Assembly (NCBI GenBank): GCA_946482045.1
Contig: CAMLPZ010000016.1
Location: 1-30,960 of the forward strand
Direction of reading: 5' to 3'
Origin: an uncultured Asticcacaulis sp.
GTDB taxonomy: Bacteria > Pseudomonadota > Alphaproteobacteria > Caulobacterales > Caulobacteraceae
DNA length: 30,960 nucleotides
Numbering within the stretch: position 1 is the first letter of the stretch; every line of letters begins with the position of its first letter. A program made the translations under genes and the position numbers. This document shows positions 1 through 7,752 of the stretch, piece by piece. Below the pieces are notes generated by a model. It had not been told where the DNA came from, searched no databases, and worked only from the letters and a program-made list of their open reading frames with translations.

Positions 1-154
1 CTCGAATAAACGAAGAGAATCAATGTTCGCACATTAAATCAATAGGATGATTAGGCTTTTACCCTAGAGCGTTATGAGATTTGTCTGAATCTGGATTCCC
101 AAATCGGGGATAATTTGATTCACTTGCCTCAGCCGTTTTGTGCTGGAGGTGTTC

Positions 155-505
155 ATGACCCGTCCCTTGTCGATGGACCTGCGTGAGCGCGCGATATCGC
201 GCGTTCAGGCCGGTGAAACCACACGTTCAATTGCCGAGGATTTGGGCGTTGCACCTTCGAGCGTAACGAATTGGTGGCAGCGTTATCAGCGGACAGGCAG
301 TGCTTCTCCCGCCCAGATGGGTGGCTATAAGCCTCGGATATTAAGAGGCGCGCACCGCGATTGGCTTCTTGAGCGTGCACAACGTGACTTCACGCTTTGG
401 GGCCTTGTCCATGAACTGGCCGAGCGTGGGGTGAAAGTCGATTATCATACGGTATGGACCTTCGTGCACGACGAAGGTCTGAGCTTCAAAAAAAAGCATT
501 CGTAA
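155..505 (+). pseudogene. IS630-family transposase, 5' fragment (helix-turn-helix half)
   Basis: This is the N-terminal DNA-binding part of an IS630/Tc1-mariner transposase: a paired-like helix-turn-helix domain (DLRERAISRVQAGETTRSIA, then a second helix with VAPSSVTNWWQRYQ) and the start of the linker domain ending SFKKK. The ATG at 155 is preferred because GGAGG lies six bases upstream; an in-frame GTG at 140 is possible. The natural frame is cut by the IS66 insertion, and the stop at 503-505 comes from the IS66 terminal repeat. The insertion falls just after a run of eight A residues (488-495). Joining the halves puts the downstream SILPSEQDRP segment in another frame, so the gene was already shifted, or used slippage on the A run, before IS66 arrived. 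Confidence 0.85.
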
Positions 506-526
506 GCGTACGGTCGCGCCGTTTGG
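502..526 (+). repeat. IS66 left inverted repeat, with target duplication AAGCATTC at 494-501
   Basis: The outer 12 bases GTAAGCGTACGG match the inverted right end at 11 of 12 positions. Identity drops further in. The 8 bases before it are the left copy of the target duplication. Confidence 0.9.
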
Positions 527-603
527 TCTCCGCATCGAACTGGGCGAAGTTCTGGAGATAATTCCGGAGATATCTCCGGGGCTATCTACGGAGCTAAGCG
601 ATT

Positions 604-984
604 ATGGCACGGATGGAGATCATTACGGGCGGCGGACGACGGCGGCGCTGGCCTGACGAGGACAAGCTGCGTGTGCTTGAAGAAGCCGCGGAGCCTGGTG
701 TTCGCCTGTCGGACGTGGCGCGCCGCCACGATATCCTTCCTCAGCAGATCCGGCGTTGGCGCCGGCAGTTGTTCGGTGAGGTCGAGCCCGTACCTGAAGC
801 GCAGATCTTCGCGCCAGTCGCCTTGGTCGAAGCCGTTACTCCAGCGCTGCCGGGCGGCCGCAGTTCGAAGCCGCGCCCGGTGATGGTGGAGATCACCCTG
901 CGTAATGGCCGAGTCTTGAAGGTGGCTGCCGACCTGGAGCGCCACGTGCTGGCATCGCTCATCGCTTGCGTCGAGGCGGCATGA
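604..984 (+). CDS. tnpA: IS66 family accessory protein TnpA
   Basis: This 126-aa protein is the first IS66 gene. It is a small DNA-binding protein needed for IS66 transposition alongside TnpB and TnpC, although the DDE chemistry is in TnpC. Residues about 15-60 form an IS3/IS911-like helix-turn-helix (WPDEDKLRVLEEAAEPGVRL, then SDVARRHDILPQQIRRWRR). The C-terminal half carries the usual IS66 TnpA pattern of a hydrophobic strand and VEITLRNGRVLKV. Length is normal for the family. It overlaps tnpB by four bases (ATGA at 981-984), which implies translational coupling. It appears intact. Confidence 0.92.
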   Translation: MARMEIITGGGRRRRWPDEDKLRVLEEAAEPGVRLSDVARRHDILPQQIRRWRRQLFGEVEPVPEAQIFAPVALVEAVTPALPGGRSSKPRPVMVEITLRNGRVLKVAADLERHVLASLIACVEAA

Positions 985-1325
985 TCGGACCGGCTGGTAA
1001 TGTGCGGGTGTACCTGGCCTGCGGTGCCACTGATATGCGCAAGGGGATCGAGGGCCTGATCGGCCAGGCTGAGAAGGTCATCCGGCAGGTGCCGTCTTCG
1101 GGCGCGGTGTTCGCCTTCCGCGGCAAGCGTGGCGATCGGCTGAAGATTCTATGGTGGGACGGCCAAGGCTATTGCCTGTTTTACAAGGTGCTGGAGCGGG
1201 GGCGTTTTCCATGGCCGACGCCCAACGACGGTGTTGCCAGACTGACCTCAGCCCAGTTGGCGATGTTGGTTGAGGGCATGGACTGGCGCCGGCCGGCGTG
1301 GACCTCGGCACCAACACGAGTTTAG
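981..1325 (+). CDS. tnpB: IS66 family accessory protein TnpB (Orf2)
   Basis: This 114-aa protein matches the IS66 Orf2 family (PF05717 type). Visible hallmarks are VRVYLACGATDMRKGIEGL near the N-terminus, FRGKRGDRLKILWWDGQGYC in the middle and YKVLERGRFPWP after it. The ATG at 981 overlaps the tnpA stop (ATGA); a TTG start at 966 is possible but less likely. The function is accessory to transposition and its biochemistry is poorly known. The length is typical and I see no lesion. Confidence 0.93.
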   Translation: MIGPAGNVRVYLACGATDMRKGIEGLIGQAEKVIRQVPSSGAVFAFRGKRGDRLKILWWDGQGYCLFYKVLERGRFPWPTPNDGVARLTSAQLAMLVEGMDWRRPAWTSAPTRV

Positions 1326-1400
1326 CCAAAGCCTTATTTTGTAAGCGATTGCGATGCCTTAGGCTGGCATAATTCAGGTAAATCGGCTATTCTCTCGGCC

Positions 1401-2977
1401 ATGGATTTGCGGACCCTGGCTGACATTACCGACGTGGAAACTCTGCGCGCCATCATCGCCGCGCAGGCCCAGCAGTTGGCATATGCGGAAGCCGCCGTGG
1501 TCCGCGAGAAGGCCGAGACCAACAAGCGCGACAGTATTATCGATCTGCTCAGGCCTCAGCTAACGCTCCTTCGTCATGGTAAGTACGGCGCCTCGTCGGA
1601 GAAGGCCAACCAGCTTGAGCTGATGCTGGAAGACCTGGAAGCCAATCGGGCCGAGGTCATGGCTGTGCTTCCCATATCGAAGGCAGAGACTGAGGCGAAG
1701 GACAAGCCGTCGCGCCAACCGCTGCCGGACCATCTGCCGCGCGAAGAGCGTATCTATGAGGCGCCGTGCACTTGCCCAGACTGTGGCGGCACGAGCTTCC
1801 TCAAGGCGCCGGACAGCGTGCACGAGGTCCTCGATTACGTGCCGGCATCCTTCAAGGTCGTCCGCCACATCGAGAAGCGCTTCATCTGCAAGGGCTGCGA
1901 TAAGACCCTGAGTGGCGAGATGCCGGCATCGCCGATCGAACGCGGCAAGCCGGGGGCCGGCCTTCTGGCCCATGTGCTGGTGTCCAAGTTCGACGACCAT
2001 TTGCCGCTCTATCGCCAGTCCGAGATCTATGCCCGTGAGGGCGTGCAGATATCGAGATCGACCCTGGCGGATTGGGTTGGCCAAGCCTCACACTTGCTGA
2101 CGCCCTTGGTAGACCTGATCAAGGAACACGTCTTTGCGGGCTCGCGTCTGCACGGCGACGACACGCCTGTGCCCGTGCTTGAGCCTGGCAAGGGTAGAAC
2201 CAAGACGGGGCGGCTCTGGGTCTATGTCCGTGACGGCCGGCACTACCAGGACCAGGCGCCTCCTGCTGTCGCGTACTTCTTCAGCCCGGATCGCAAGGGC
2301 GAGCATCCGAAGGACCACTTGTCCAGCTTCAACGGGGTGCTGCACGCCGATGCCTATGCCGGCTACAAAAAGCTCTATGGCAACAGCATCACGGAAGCCA
2401 CCTGCTGGGCGCATCTGCGGCGCAAGTTCCACGACGTCATCAAAATCAAGCCATCATCCCTAGCCGACGAGGCGCTACGCAGGATCGGCGAACTCTACGA
2501 GATCGAGGCCCGGGTCAAGGGCCTACCGCCTGACGAACGGCAACGACTTCGTCAAGAGCACGCCCGGCCGCGGGTTGAGGCGCTTCACCGCTGGATCAAG
2601 GACACCTTGCCCAAGGTTCCGCAGAAGCAGACGCTGGCGGAAGCCATGCGCTAGGTTTGTCGCGTTGGGACGCCCTGCAGGTCTACCTCGATGACGGCAC
2701 CGTAGAGATCGACAACAATGCCGCCGAACGCGCCATCCGGCCGATCGCCGTGGGCCGCAACAACTGGCTATTTGCTGGTTCAGATGCTAGCGGCGAGCGC
2801 ACAGCCAATATCCTCACGCTGATCGAGACCGCCAAGCTCAATGGGCTGGAGCCGGAACGGTATCTGACACGTCTCATTGGCTTTGTTTCAGCCTGGCCAA
2901 CCAAGACCAAACATAGGTTGTTGCCCTGGGCGATCACGAATCTGCACAAGGAATCCGAAGTTGGAACCAACGGTTAA
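1401..2977 (+). pseudogene. tnpC: IS66 family DDE transposase TnpC, frameshifted
   Basis: The main IS66 transposase. The first 417 codons (1401-2654) hold a leucine-rich coiled-coil start, a four-cysteine zinc site (C123/C125/C128 then C163/C166 region), and the first two DDE acids in SRLHGDDTPVPVL (about D253/D254) and VLHADAYAGY (about D317). Reading stops at a TAG after EAMR. From about 2655 the family sequence resumes in another frame (SRWDALQVYLDDGTVEIDNN, then AAERAIRP with the catalytic Glu, then LFAGSDASGERTANI and ETAKLNGLEP). Restoring one base near 2653 (CGC TA- GGT TTG) joins the frames, so this is a single-base deletion. The catalytic Glu is therefore not in the first product. 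A sequencing error cannot be excluded. Confidence 0.9.
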
Positions 2978-3236
2978 ATTGCTAAGCGAGCCCACCAACT
3001 ATGCTGTCGTCCACCTACCGACGAGGAACTTCCCTGGCGTAGTCGTCCAAGGAGACTCTTTGAATGCTCTTGTCTCGGACTTGGAAGAGGCTTTGAAAGA
3101 AATAGCCAACCAGAACCTCCAAGAGGCCGCGGACATTATCGCCGATCGACTTGATACGCTTCGAGCGGCGCGTGAATGGTACGAGAAAGTCTGCCGGGAG
3201 AATGCCATCGCACTGCCATATCCAGTCCATCGCTAA
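2961..3236 (+). CDS. Small IS66 passenger protein of unknown function (DUF6959-like)
   Basis: A 91-aa protein encoded between tnpC and the right end of the IS66 element. I place the start at TTG 2961, because AAGGA (2948-2952) lies eight bases upstream and family-like sequence begins here (KLLSEPTNYAVVHLPTRNFP, then GVVVQGDSLNALVSDLEEAL). The reading frame is open further upstream, but that part only shadows tnpC. The start overlaps the tnpC stop by 17 bases, suggesting coupling. It has an N-terminal beta-rich segment and a C-terminal helical part (LDTLRAAREWYEKVCRENAI). From memory it resembles small DUF6959-type proteins, whose function is unknown. No catalytic motif is visible. It is probably cargo rather than a transposition protein. 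Confidence 0.65.
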   Translation: MEPTVKLLSEPTNYAVVHLPTRNFPGVVVQGDSLNALVSDLEEALKEIANQNLQEAADIIADRLDTLRAAREWYEKVCRENAIALPYPVHR

Positions 3237-3259
3237 AAATGGCCACGCCGGACGCTTAC
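3235..3259 (-). repeat. IS66 right inverted repeat, with target duplication AAGCATTC at 3260-3267
   Basis: Read on the minus strand it begins GTAAGCGTCCGG, matching the left end at 11 of the first 12 bases. The exact 8-bp target duplication follows at 3260-3267. Confidence 0.9.
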
Positions 3260-3858
3260 AAGCATTCTGCCCAGCGAGCAAGATCGTCCCCTGATCCAGC
3301 GCCGCCGTCAGCAGTGGAAGATGTATCAGGGACGTCTTGATCCCAAGCGGCTTGTCTTCATTGATGAAACCTGCCAAGACCAACATGGCGCCCCTGCGGG
3401 GATGGTGCCGAAAAGGCCAGAGACTGAAGGCCAAAGCTCCATTCGGCCACTGGCAAACCATGACCTTCATCGCCGCTTTGCGCCATGATCGGATTGATGC
3501 GCCTTGCGTCTTTGATGGCCCGATCAACGGCCGAGGCTTTGTCGACTATGTCGAGCAGTGCCTGGTTCCTGTCCTCAACCCCGGCGACATTGTTATCCTC
3601 GATAACCTCTCAAGCCACAAAGCCAAGGCTGCCAGAAAAGCTATCCGACGTGTCGGCGCCCGGCTGCTCTTCCTGCCGCCCTACAGCCCTGACCTCAACC
3701 CAATCGAACAGGTCTTCGCCAGACTCAAACACCTTATGAGAAAAGCAGCTGAAAGGACTGTAGAGGCGACATGGAACCGCATCGGCGCACTGCTCGATGC
3801 ATTCACACCCCAAGAATGCAGAAACTATCTCAGAAACTCAGGATATGGTGATAACTAA
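3260..3858 (+). pseudogene. IS630-family transposase, 3' fragment (DDE catalytic half, frameshifted)
   Basis: This is the catalytic half of the IS630 transposase. From 3261 one frame reads SILPSEQDRPLIQRRRQQW, then LDPKRLVFIDET, which contains the first catalytic Asp. Near 3374 the family sequence jumps frame and continues TNMAPLRGWCRKGQRLKAKA, PFGHWQTMTFIAALR, VILDNLSSHKA (second Asp) and LPPYSPDLNPIEQVFARLKH (Glu) to the stop at 3856-3858. The expected ETWTKTN junction is two bases short. With the upstream fragment, the coding sequence spans three frames, so no intact transposase can be made without recoding. Confidence 0.88.
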
Positions 3859-3927
3859 TGTCATCATTCTCTAGGTGTTTGATCCCGGGGATTGATGTTT
3901 CGGCTTGAAATCGTTCCGATCCGGGGC

Positions 3928-4870
<943 letters not shown>

Positions 4871-4884
<14 letters not shown>

Positions 4885-6427
4885 GTTCGATCTCCGATCT
4901 TCCAATCTGTTCCTTCCAGGCATGCAGCCGTCGCGCGTAGTCGATCAGCTGATGCACGGTCAGGAGTTTGTCAGCGCCTGATTTGAGGTCCGTATATGTA
5001 TCCGCAGCCCCGTAAAGCCGGCCGATGCGATCCGCCAGGTCGTCCTGCGACTGCTGCAAGTTTCCAAGCGGATGCCCCCTCGCCTTCAGCACTTCATCGC
5101 GGATGAGCTGGGCATAGGCGGGACCAAGCTGCGACTCCTTGACGGCTATGGCCATGATGCGCGCGGCATTGTCGGCCAGAACCTTCACACCGCGTCCCAG
5201 CGCCGGCCCGGCGGCCACCGGCAGGGGCGGCCCGAAGCGGCTGAATGCCGCCCAGGTAAGGCCCAGTCCCAGCAGGATCAGGCTTAGGGACACACCTAGG
5301 TAGGGTGGACGGCTGAGCGCGTGCAACAGGTCGCGGTCAACCGACAGGTTGTTGAACGTCAGGTTGAACACCACGGACGGGCGCGCCTTGCCCGGCGCAA
5401 GCGCGCTTATGATTTCAAGCGCCGCAACGACCTTTTTTGGATCGGCCAGGATCTGGTTATTCAGCAGGTCCGGATCGCTGATCAGGTAGACCGGGACGAC
5501 GGGTTGCGCCCGGCCCTGCGTAACCGAGACCTTTGATATCAGCGCCTCGCCATTGGGTCCGAGCAGAACCGGCGTCAGGTTGGGACCGGTGATCGATTGA
5601 AGATCGGTAATCGTACCCACAGCGAGCGGTGTGCGAAACACCGACTGGCCCGCCGCGCCCTTAACCGTAATCGGCCCCTTCAGGCGCGAATGGCGGACGT
5701 CGTAGACCGGAATGTCATAGGTCAGCAGAGTCTGGCCGTCGTCATACACCTCCTTGCCGGCCGGCGCCTCCGTCCGGATCCATTGTGCATTCTCATCGTC
5801 TTCGTCGTAATCCACATTGGGCGACGGGATGGACGCGACGGGCGACAGGACCATCAGCATCCGGCGCAGGACGTGTCCAGGATAGGGTTGCGGATCGCTG
5901 CCCCAACGCGGCTTGCCGCGCGCCGGACCTGAGACCCACTTCGGCGCCACGACAATGACGACCTTGCCCAGCGGCTTATAGAGAATGTGGTCGGCACGGC
6001 GTTTTTCAGGGACATTCGCCTCGGTTGGCTGTTCCTCGGCCTGCGAGGACGCAGACGCCGAAGACGAGTCGGATGAAGACGAGGACGACGACGCTGACCG
6101 CATGCGCCGCAATGTGCCCAAGCCATCATGATTAAGCGTGATAATCTCGATATCGCTTCGCAGGGGTTGGGCCCCCTCCCCGCCGTCTTCGAAACGATTG
6201 CTCGACACGGCATGCCCCTGGCGCAGCAGCAGCCGCTTCAGGCCCTGATAGCCTTGCGCCGCCGTCGACGTCGGCAGGGACGATGGCCCGCTTTCTGGGT
6301 CCGCCCCCACCGAGAACATGGCGACGGCCACCATGCCGAACATCGACAGGCACAGGATCAGGACCACGGCCGGCAGCCAGCGCCGCGCCTCAGGCACCGT
6401 CAGTTTCGGCACGACGAAGCCGGGCAT
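4871..6427 (-). CDS. DUF4350-domain membrane protein of the MoxR operon
   Basis: A 518-aa protein with a transmembrane helix at about residues 18-40, a large probably extracytoplasmic middle, a second transmembrane helix at about 376-396, and a cytoplasmic C-terminal helical tail ([40 protein letters not shown]). Residues 51-100 ([20 protein letters not shown], then [12 protein letters not shown]) match the start of DUF4350, a Rossmann-like domain of unknown function. A low-complexity stretch (about 111-130) made almost only of Ser with Asp and Ala interrupts it, and an acidic loop [10 protein letters not shown] lies near 207-216. The ATG at 6427 shares its A with the stop of the preceding gene (TGATG). 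A role with MoxR at the membrane is inferred from operon structure. Confidence 0.85.
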
Positions 6428-7176
6428 CAGGCGATCCCTTCCGCGGCGACAAAGTCGACATAGGCCTTCCGGCAGGCGTCAAAGCCCGCTTGGCCCACCG
6501 AAAGTCCGGCGAAATAGCTCTTTTCCACCCACTCGACGATACTGCGGAAGGCCGGACGCGCGGCTTCCGGCAACAGCGGGTGGGTAAGGATGTCACGCGA
6601 GGAATAGTGCGGGCGCACCATGTCCGGGCGGAAGGCATTGATGTCGGCCACCGAACGCACCAGCAGAAGGTGGATGGCTTCGTCGTAGCGCCCCTCCCCG
6701 GCCAGGGCGTCGATGTCACTTAGTATCGCCACCACGGCCGCGCGCGATGGCCGCCAGGCCGTGTCGGCGCGCAAGTGGTCACGGGCGATCAGCCGTTCAA
6801 AGCGCGTGGTGAGGAACAGGCGCACGACGGGCGACAGCAGCAGCAGGATGACGGCCAAGCCAAGCGCATACAGAAGATAGGGCAGCACCGGCGCGATTGG
6901 GGCGAACAGCTCACTGGCGCCCTTGAAGAAGTTGGCAAACCCTTCCGCCAGCTTACGCCAGAATTCGGCGACCGCCGGATCGGGCTTGGGTGTGTGGGCG
7001 AAAGAGGTCTGGAGATCCTTGTCGGCATTGATCGCCTGGATCAGCTTGCGCGCCTCTTCGACAGTCACGCCGGCCTTCGGCGCGGACGCGAGGGCGCTGC
7101 CGGCCTGAGCCTGCACACTCGCTGCCTGAAGGCCGGAAGCTGACACGATGATGGAATCCCCCTTCAGGTCGTACAC
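6427..7176 (-). CDS. DUF4129-like membrane protein, first gene of the MoxR operon
   Basis: A 249-aa protein with one strong hydrophobic segment at about residues 96-122 (YLLYALGLAVILLLLSPVVR) and a cytoplasmic C-terminal region DALAGEGRYDEAIHLLLVRS followed by SRDILTHPLL and GLSVGQAGFDACRKAY. This pattern (helical domain with xxLTHxE-like motif after a TM) is that of DUF4129, a usual partner of MoxR ATPases. The start is a GTG at 7176 with AAGGGGA five bases upstream. No cleavable signal peptide is obvious. The stop overlaps the next gene's ATG by one base. A weak promoter candidate (TTGACG-N17-TTAAGT, minus strand, 7205-7233) lies upstream. The annotation rests on layout and motif pattern, so family membership is probable. 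Confidence 0.75.
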   Translation of the reverse strand: MYDLKGDSIIVSASGLQAASVQAQAGSALASAPKAGVTVEEARKLIQAINADKDLQTSFAHTPKPDPAVAEFWRKLAEGFANFFKGASELFAPIAPVLPYLLYALGLAVILLLLSPVVRLFLTTRFERLIARDHLRADTAWRPSRAAVVAILSDIDALAGEGRYDEAIHLLLVRSVADINAFRPDMVRPHYSSRDILTHPLLPEAARPAFRSIVEWVEKSYFAGLSVGQAGFDACRKAYVDFVAAEGIA

Positions 7177-7752
7177 ACCGGTCCCCTTCCGGCATGGTTG
7201 GCCAACTTAAGGGCCAGTTCTTAACAGCGTCAATAGCCGCGGCATTTATTGTGATCCCCTGACACTTATCCGTAAGCTGACGTAACTGAACCATCCCGCC
7301 GACGGTAAGTCCTTCAGTCGCGAAGTCCGTAAGAATCGCCATTGGCCCGACCGCTGCCGTCGCCATGTCGCGCATGCCTTACATTACTTATTTCATATGC
7401 ACCAATCTTTTCACAGCCAAAATTTGAAGCGGGTAAACTCTTATATTTAAAAAATTTATCTCGTAAAAACAGAGACTTGTGTGTCTTTTTCGCTATAATC
7501 GTATAAATAGTATCATAATATAAAAATAACATTGGTCCTATCTTAGGTTTTCTGACAGCGTTCGTCATTGCTGATTGCCGCCCACCGAAAAGCAGCAACA
7601 TGCAGGGGAAGTACAACACATTCAGGAAGACCTGCAGACGTATAGCGACGGCTGTGGATTTTCATATTTGAATATTTTTTCGCCCACGCATTCGCATGCG
7701 GGGTTTCACCTACCTAATCATCGCGGTGAGGTAGGGTTCACAGGGAAAGACA
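7177..7752. other. Intergenic divergent region with an AT-rich core
   Basis: No convincing gene is seen in these 576 bases. The moxR-operon promoter should lie on the minus strand near 7200-7240. From about 7380 to 7560 base composition drops to roughly one third GC by eye, with runs such as ATAATATAAAAATAAC, in sharp contrast to the GC-rich neighbours. The remainder (about 7600-7752) is the probable 5' leader of the TonB receptor gene, with two hairpins. A minus-strand reading frame (7314-7619) and the extension of a frame across 7180-7375 do not look like protein. Confidence 0.6.
7687..7735 (+). promoter_or_regulatory. Two leader hairpins before the TonB receptor start codon
   Basis: CGCAT-TCGC-ATGCG (7687-7700) is a compact hairpin. 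CCTACC (7709-7714) pairs with GGTAGG (7730-7735). The second stem ends six bases before the ribosome site AGGGAA (7742-7747) of the ATG at 7753. The pairings are visible in the sequence; a control role is only inferred. Confidence 0.35.

Larger units (their letters stand above)
502..3259 (+). mobile_element. IS66-family insertion sequence (tnpA-tnpB-tnpC plus passenger gene)
   Basis: The element is 2,758 bp. It starts GTAAGCGTACGG and ends CCGGACGCTTAC, the usual IS66 termini. It is flanked by an exact 8-bp direct repeat AAGCATTC at 494-501 and 3260-3267, the target duplication length typical of IS66. Gene order is canonical: tnpA (604-984), tnpB (981-1325), tnpC (1401-2977), with a small extra gene (2961-3236) between tnpC and the right end. 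It is inserted inside the IS630 transposase. The perfect target duplication points to a single, fairly recent simple insertion, but tnpC carries a frameshift, so the copy is probably immobile unless helped in trans. Confidence 0.95.
67..3871 (+). mobile_element. IS630-family insertion sequence, interrupted by an IS66-family element
   Basis: The ends form imperfect inverted repeats: 67-84 reads GAGCGTTATGAGATTTGT and the reverse complement of 3854-3871 reads GAGAATGATGACATTAGT, 13 of 18 identical. The outer flanks are TA at 65-66 and TA at 3872-3873, giving CTAG-type junctions (CTA before the left end, TAG after the right), which is the known IS630 target preference. Without the nested IS66 and one copy of its 8-bp duplication, the element is about 1,039 bp, a normal IS630 length. 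It carries one transposase, now in two pieces (155-505 and 3260-3858). It sits 54 bp beyond the moxR stop. Probably unable to move by itself. Confidence 0.88.

Noticed and set aside
6953..7375. Minus-strand frame beginning MRDMATAAVG upstream of the DUF4129-like gene
   Set aside because: The first part lies in a lower-GC intergenic area and the rest is an out-of-frame reading of the DUF4129-like gene. No family match recognised, and the ribosome site AAGGGGA fits the GTG at 7176 instead.
7480..7500. TATAAT within CGCTATAATCG as a -10 box for the first TonB receptor
   Set aside because: No -35-like sequence at 16-18 bases upstream, and such strings are expected by chance in this AT-rich stretch.
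7314..7619. Minus-strand frame of 101 codons in the AT-rich leader
   Set aside because: Composition follows the AT-rich DNA, the product is mixed and non-conserved in appearance, and no ribosome site was seen.
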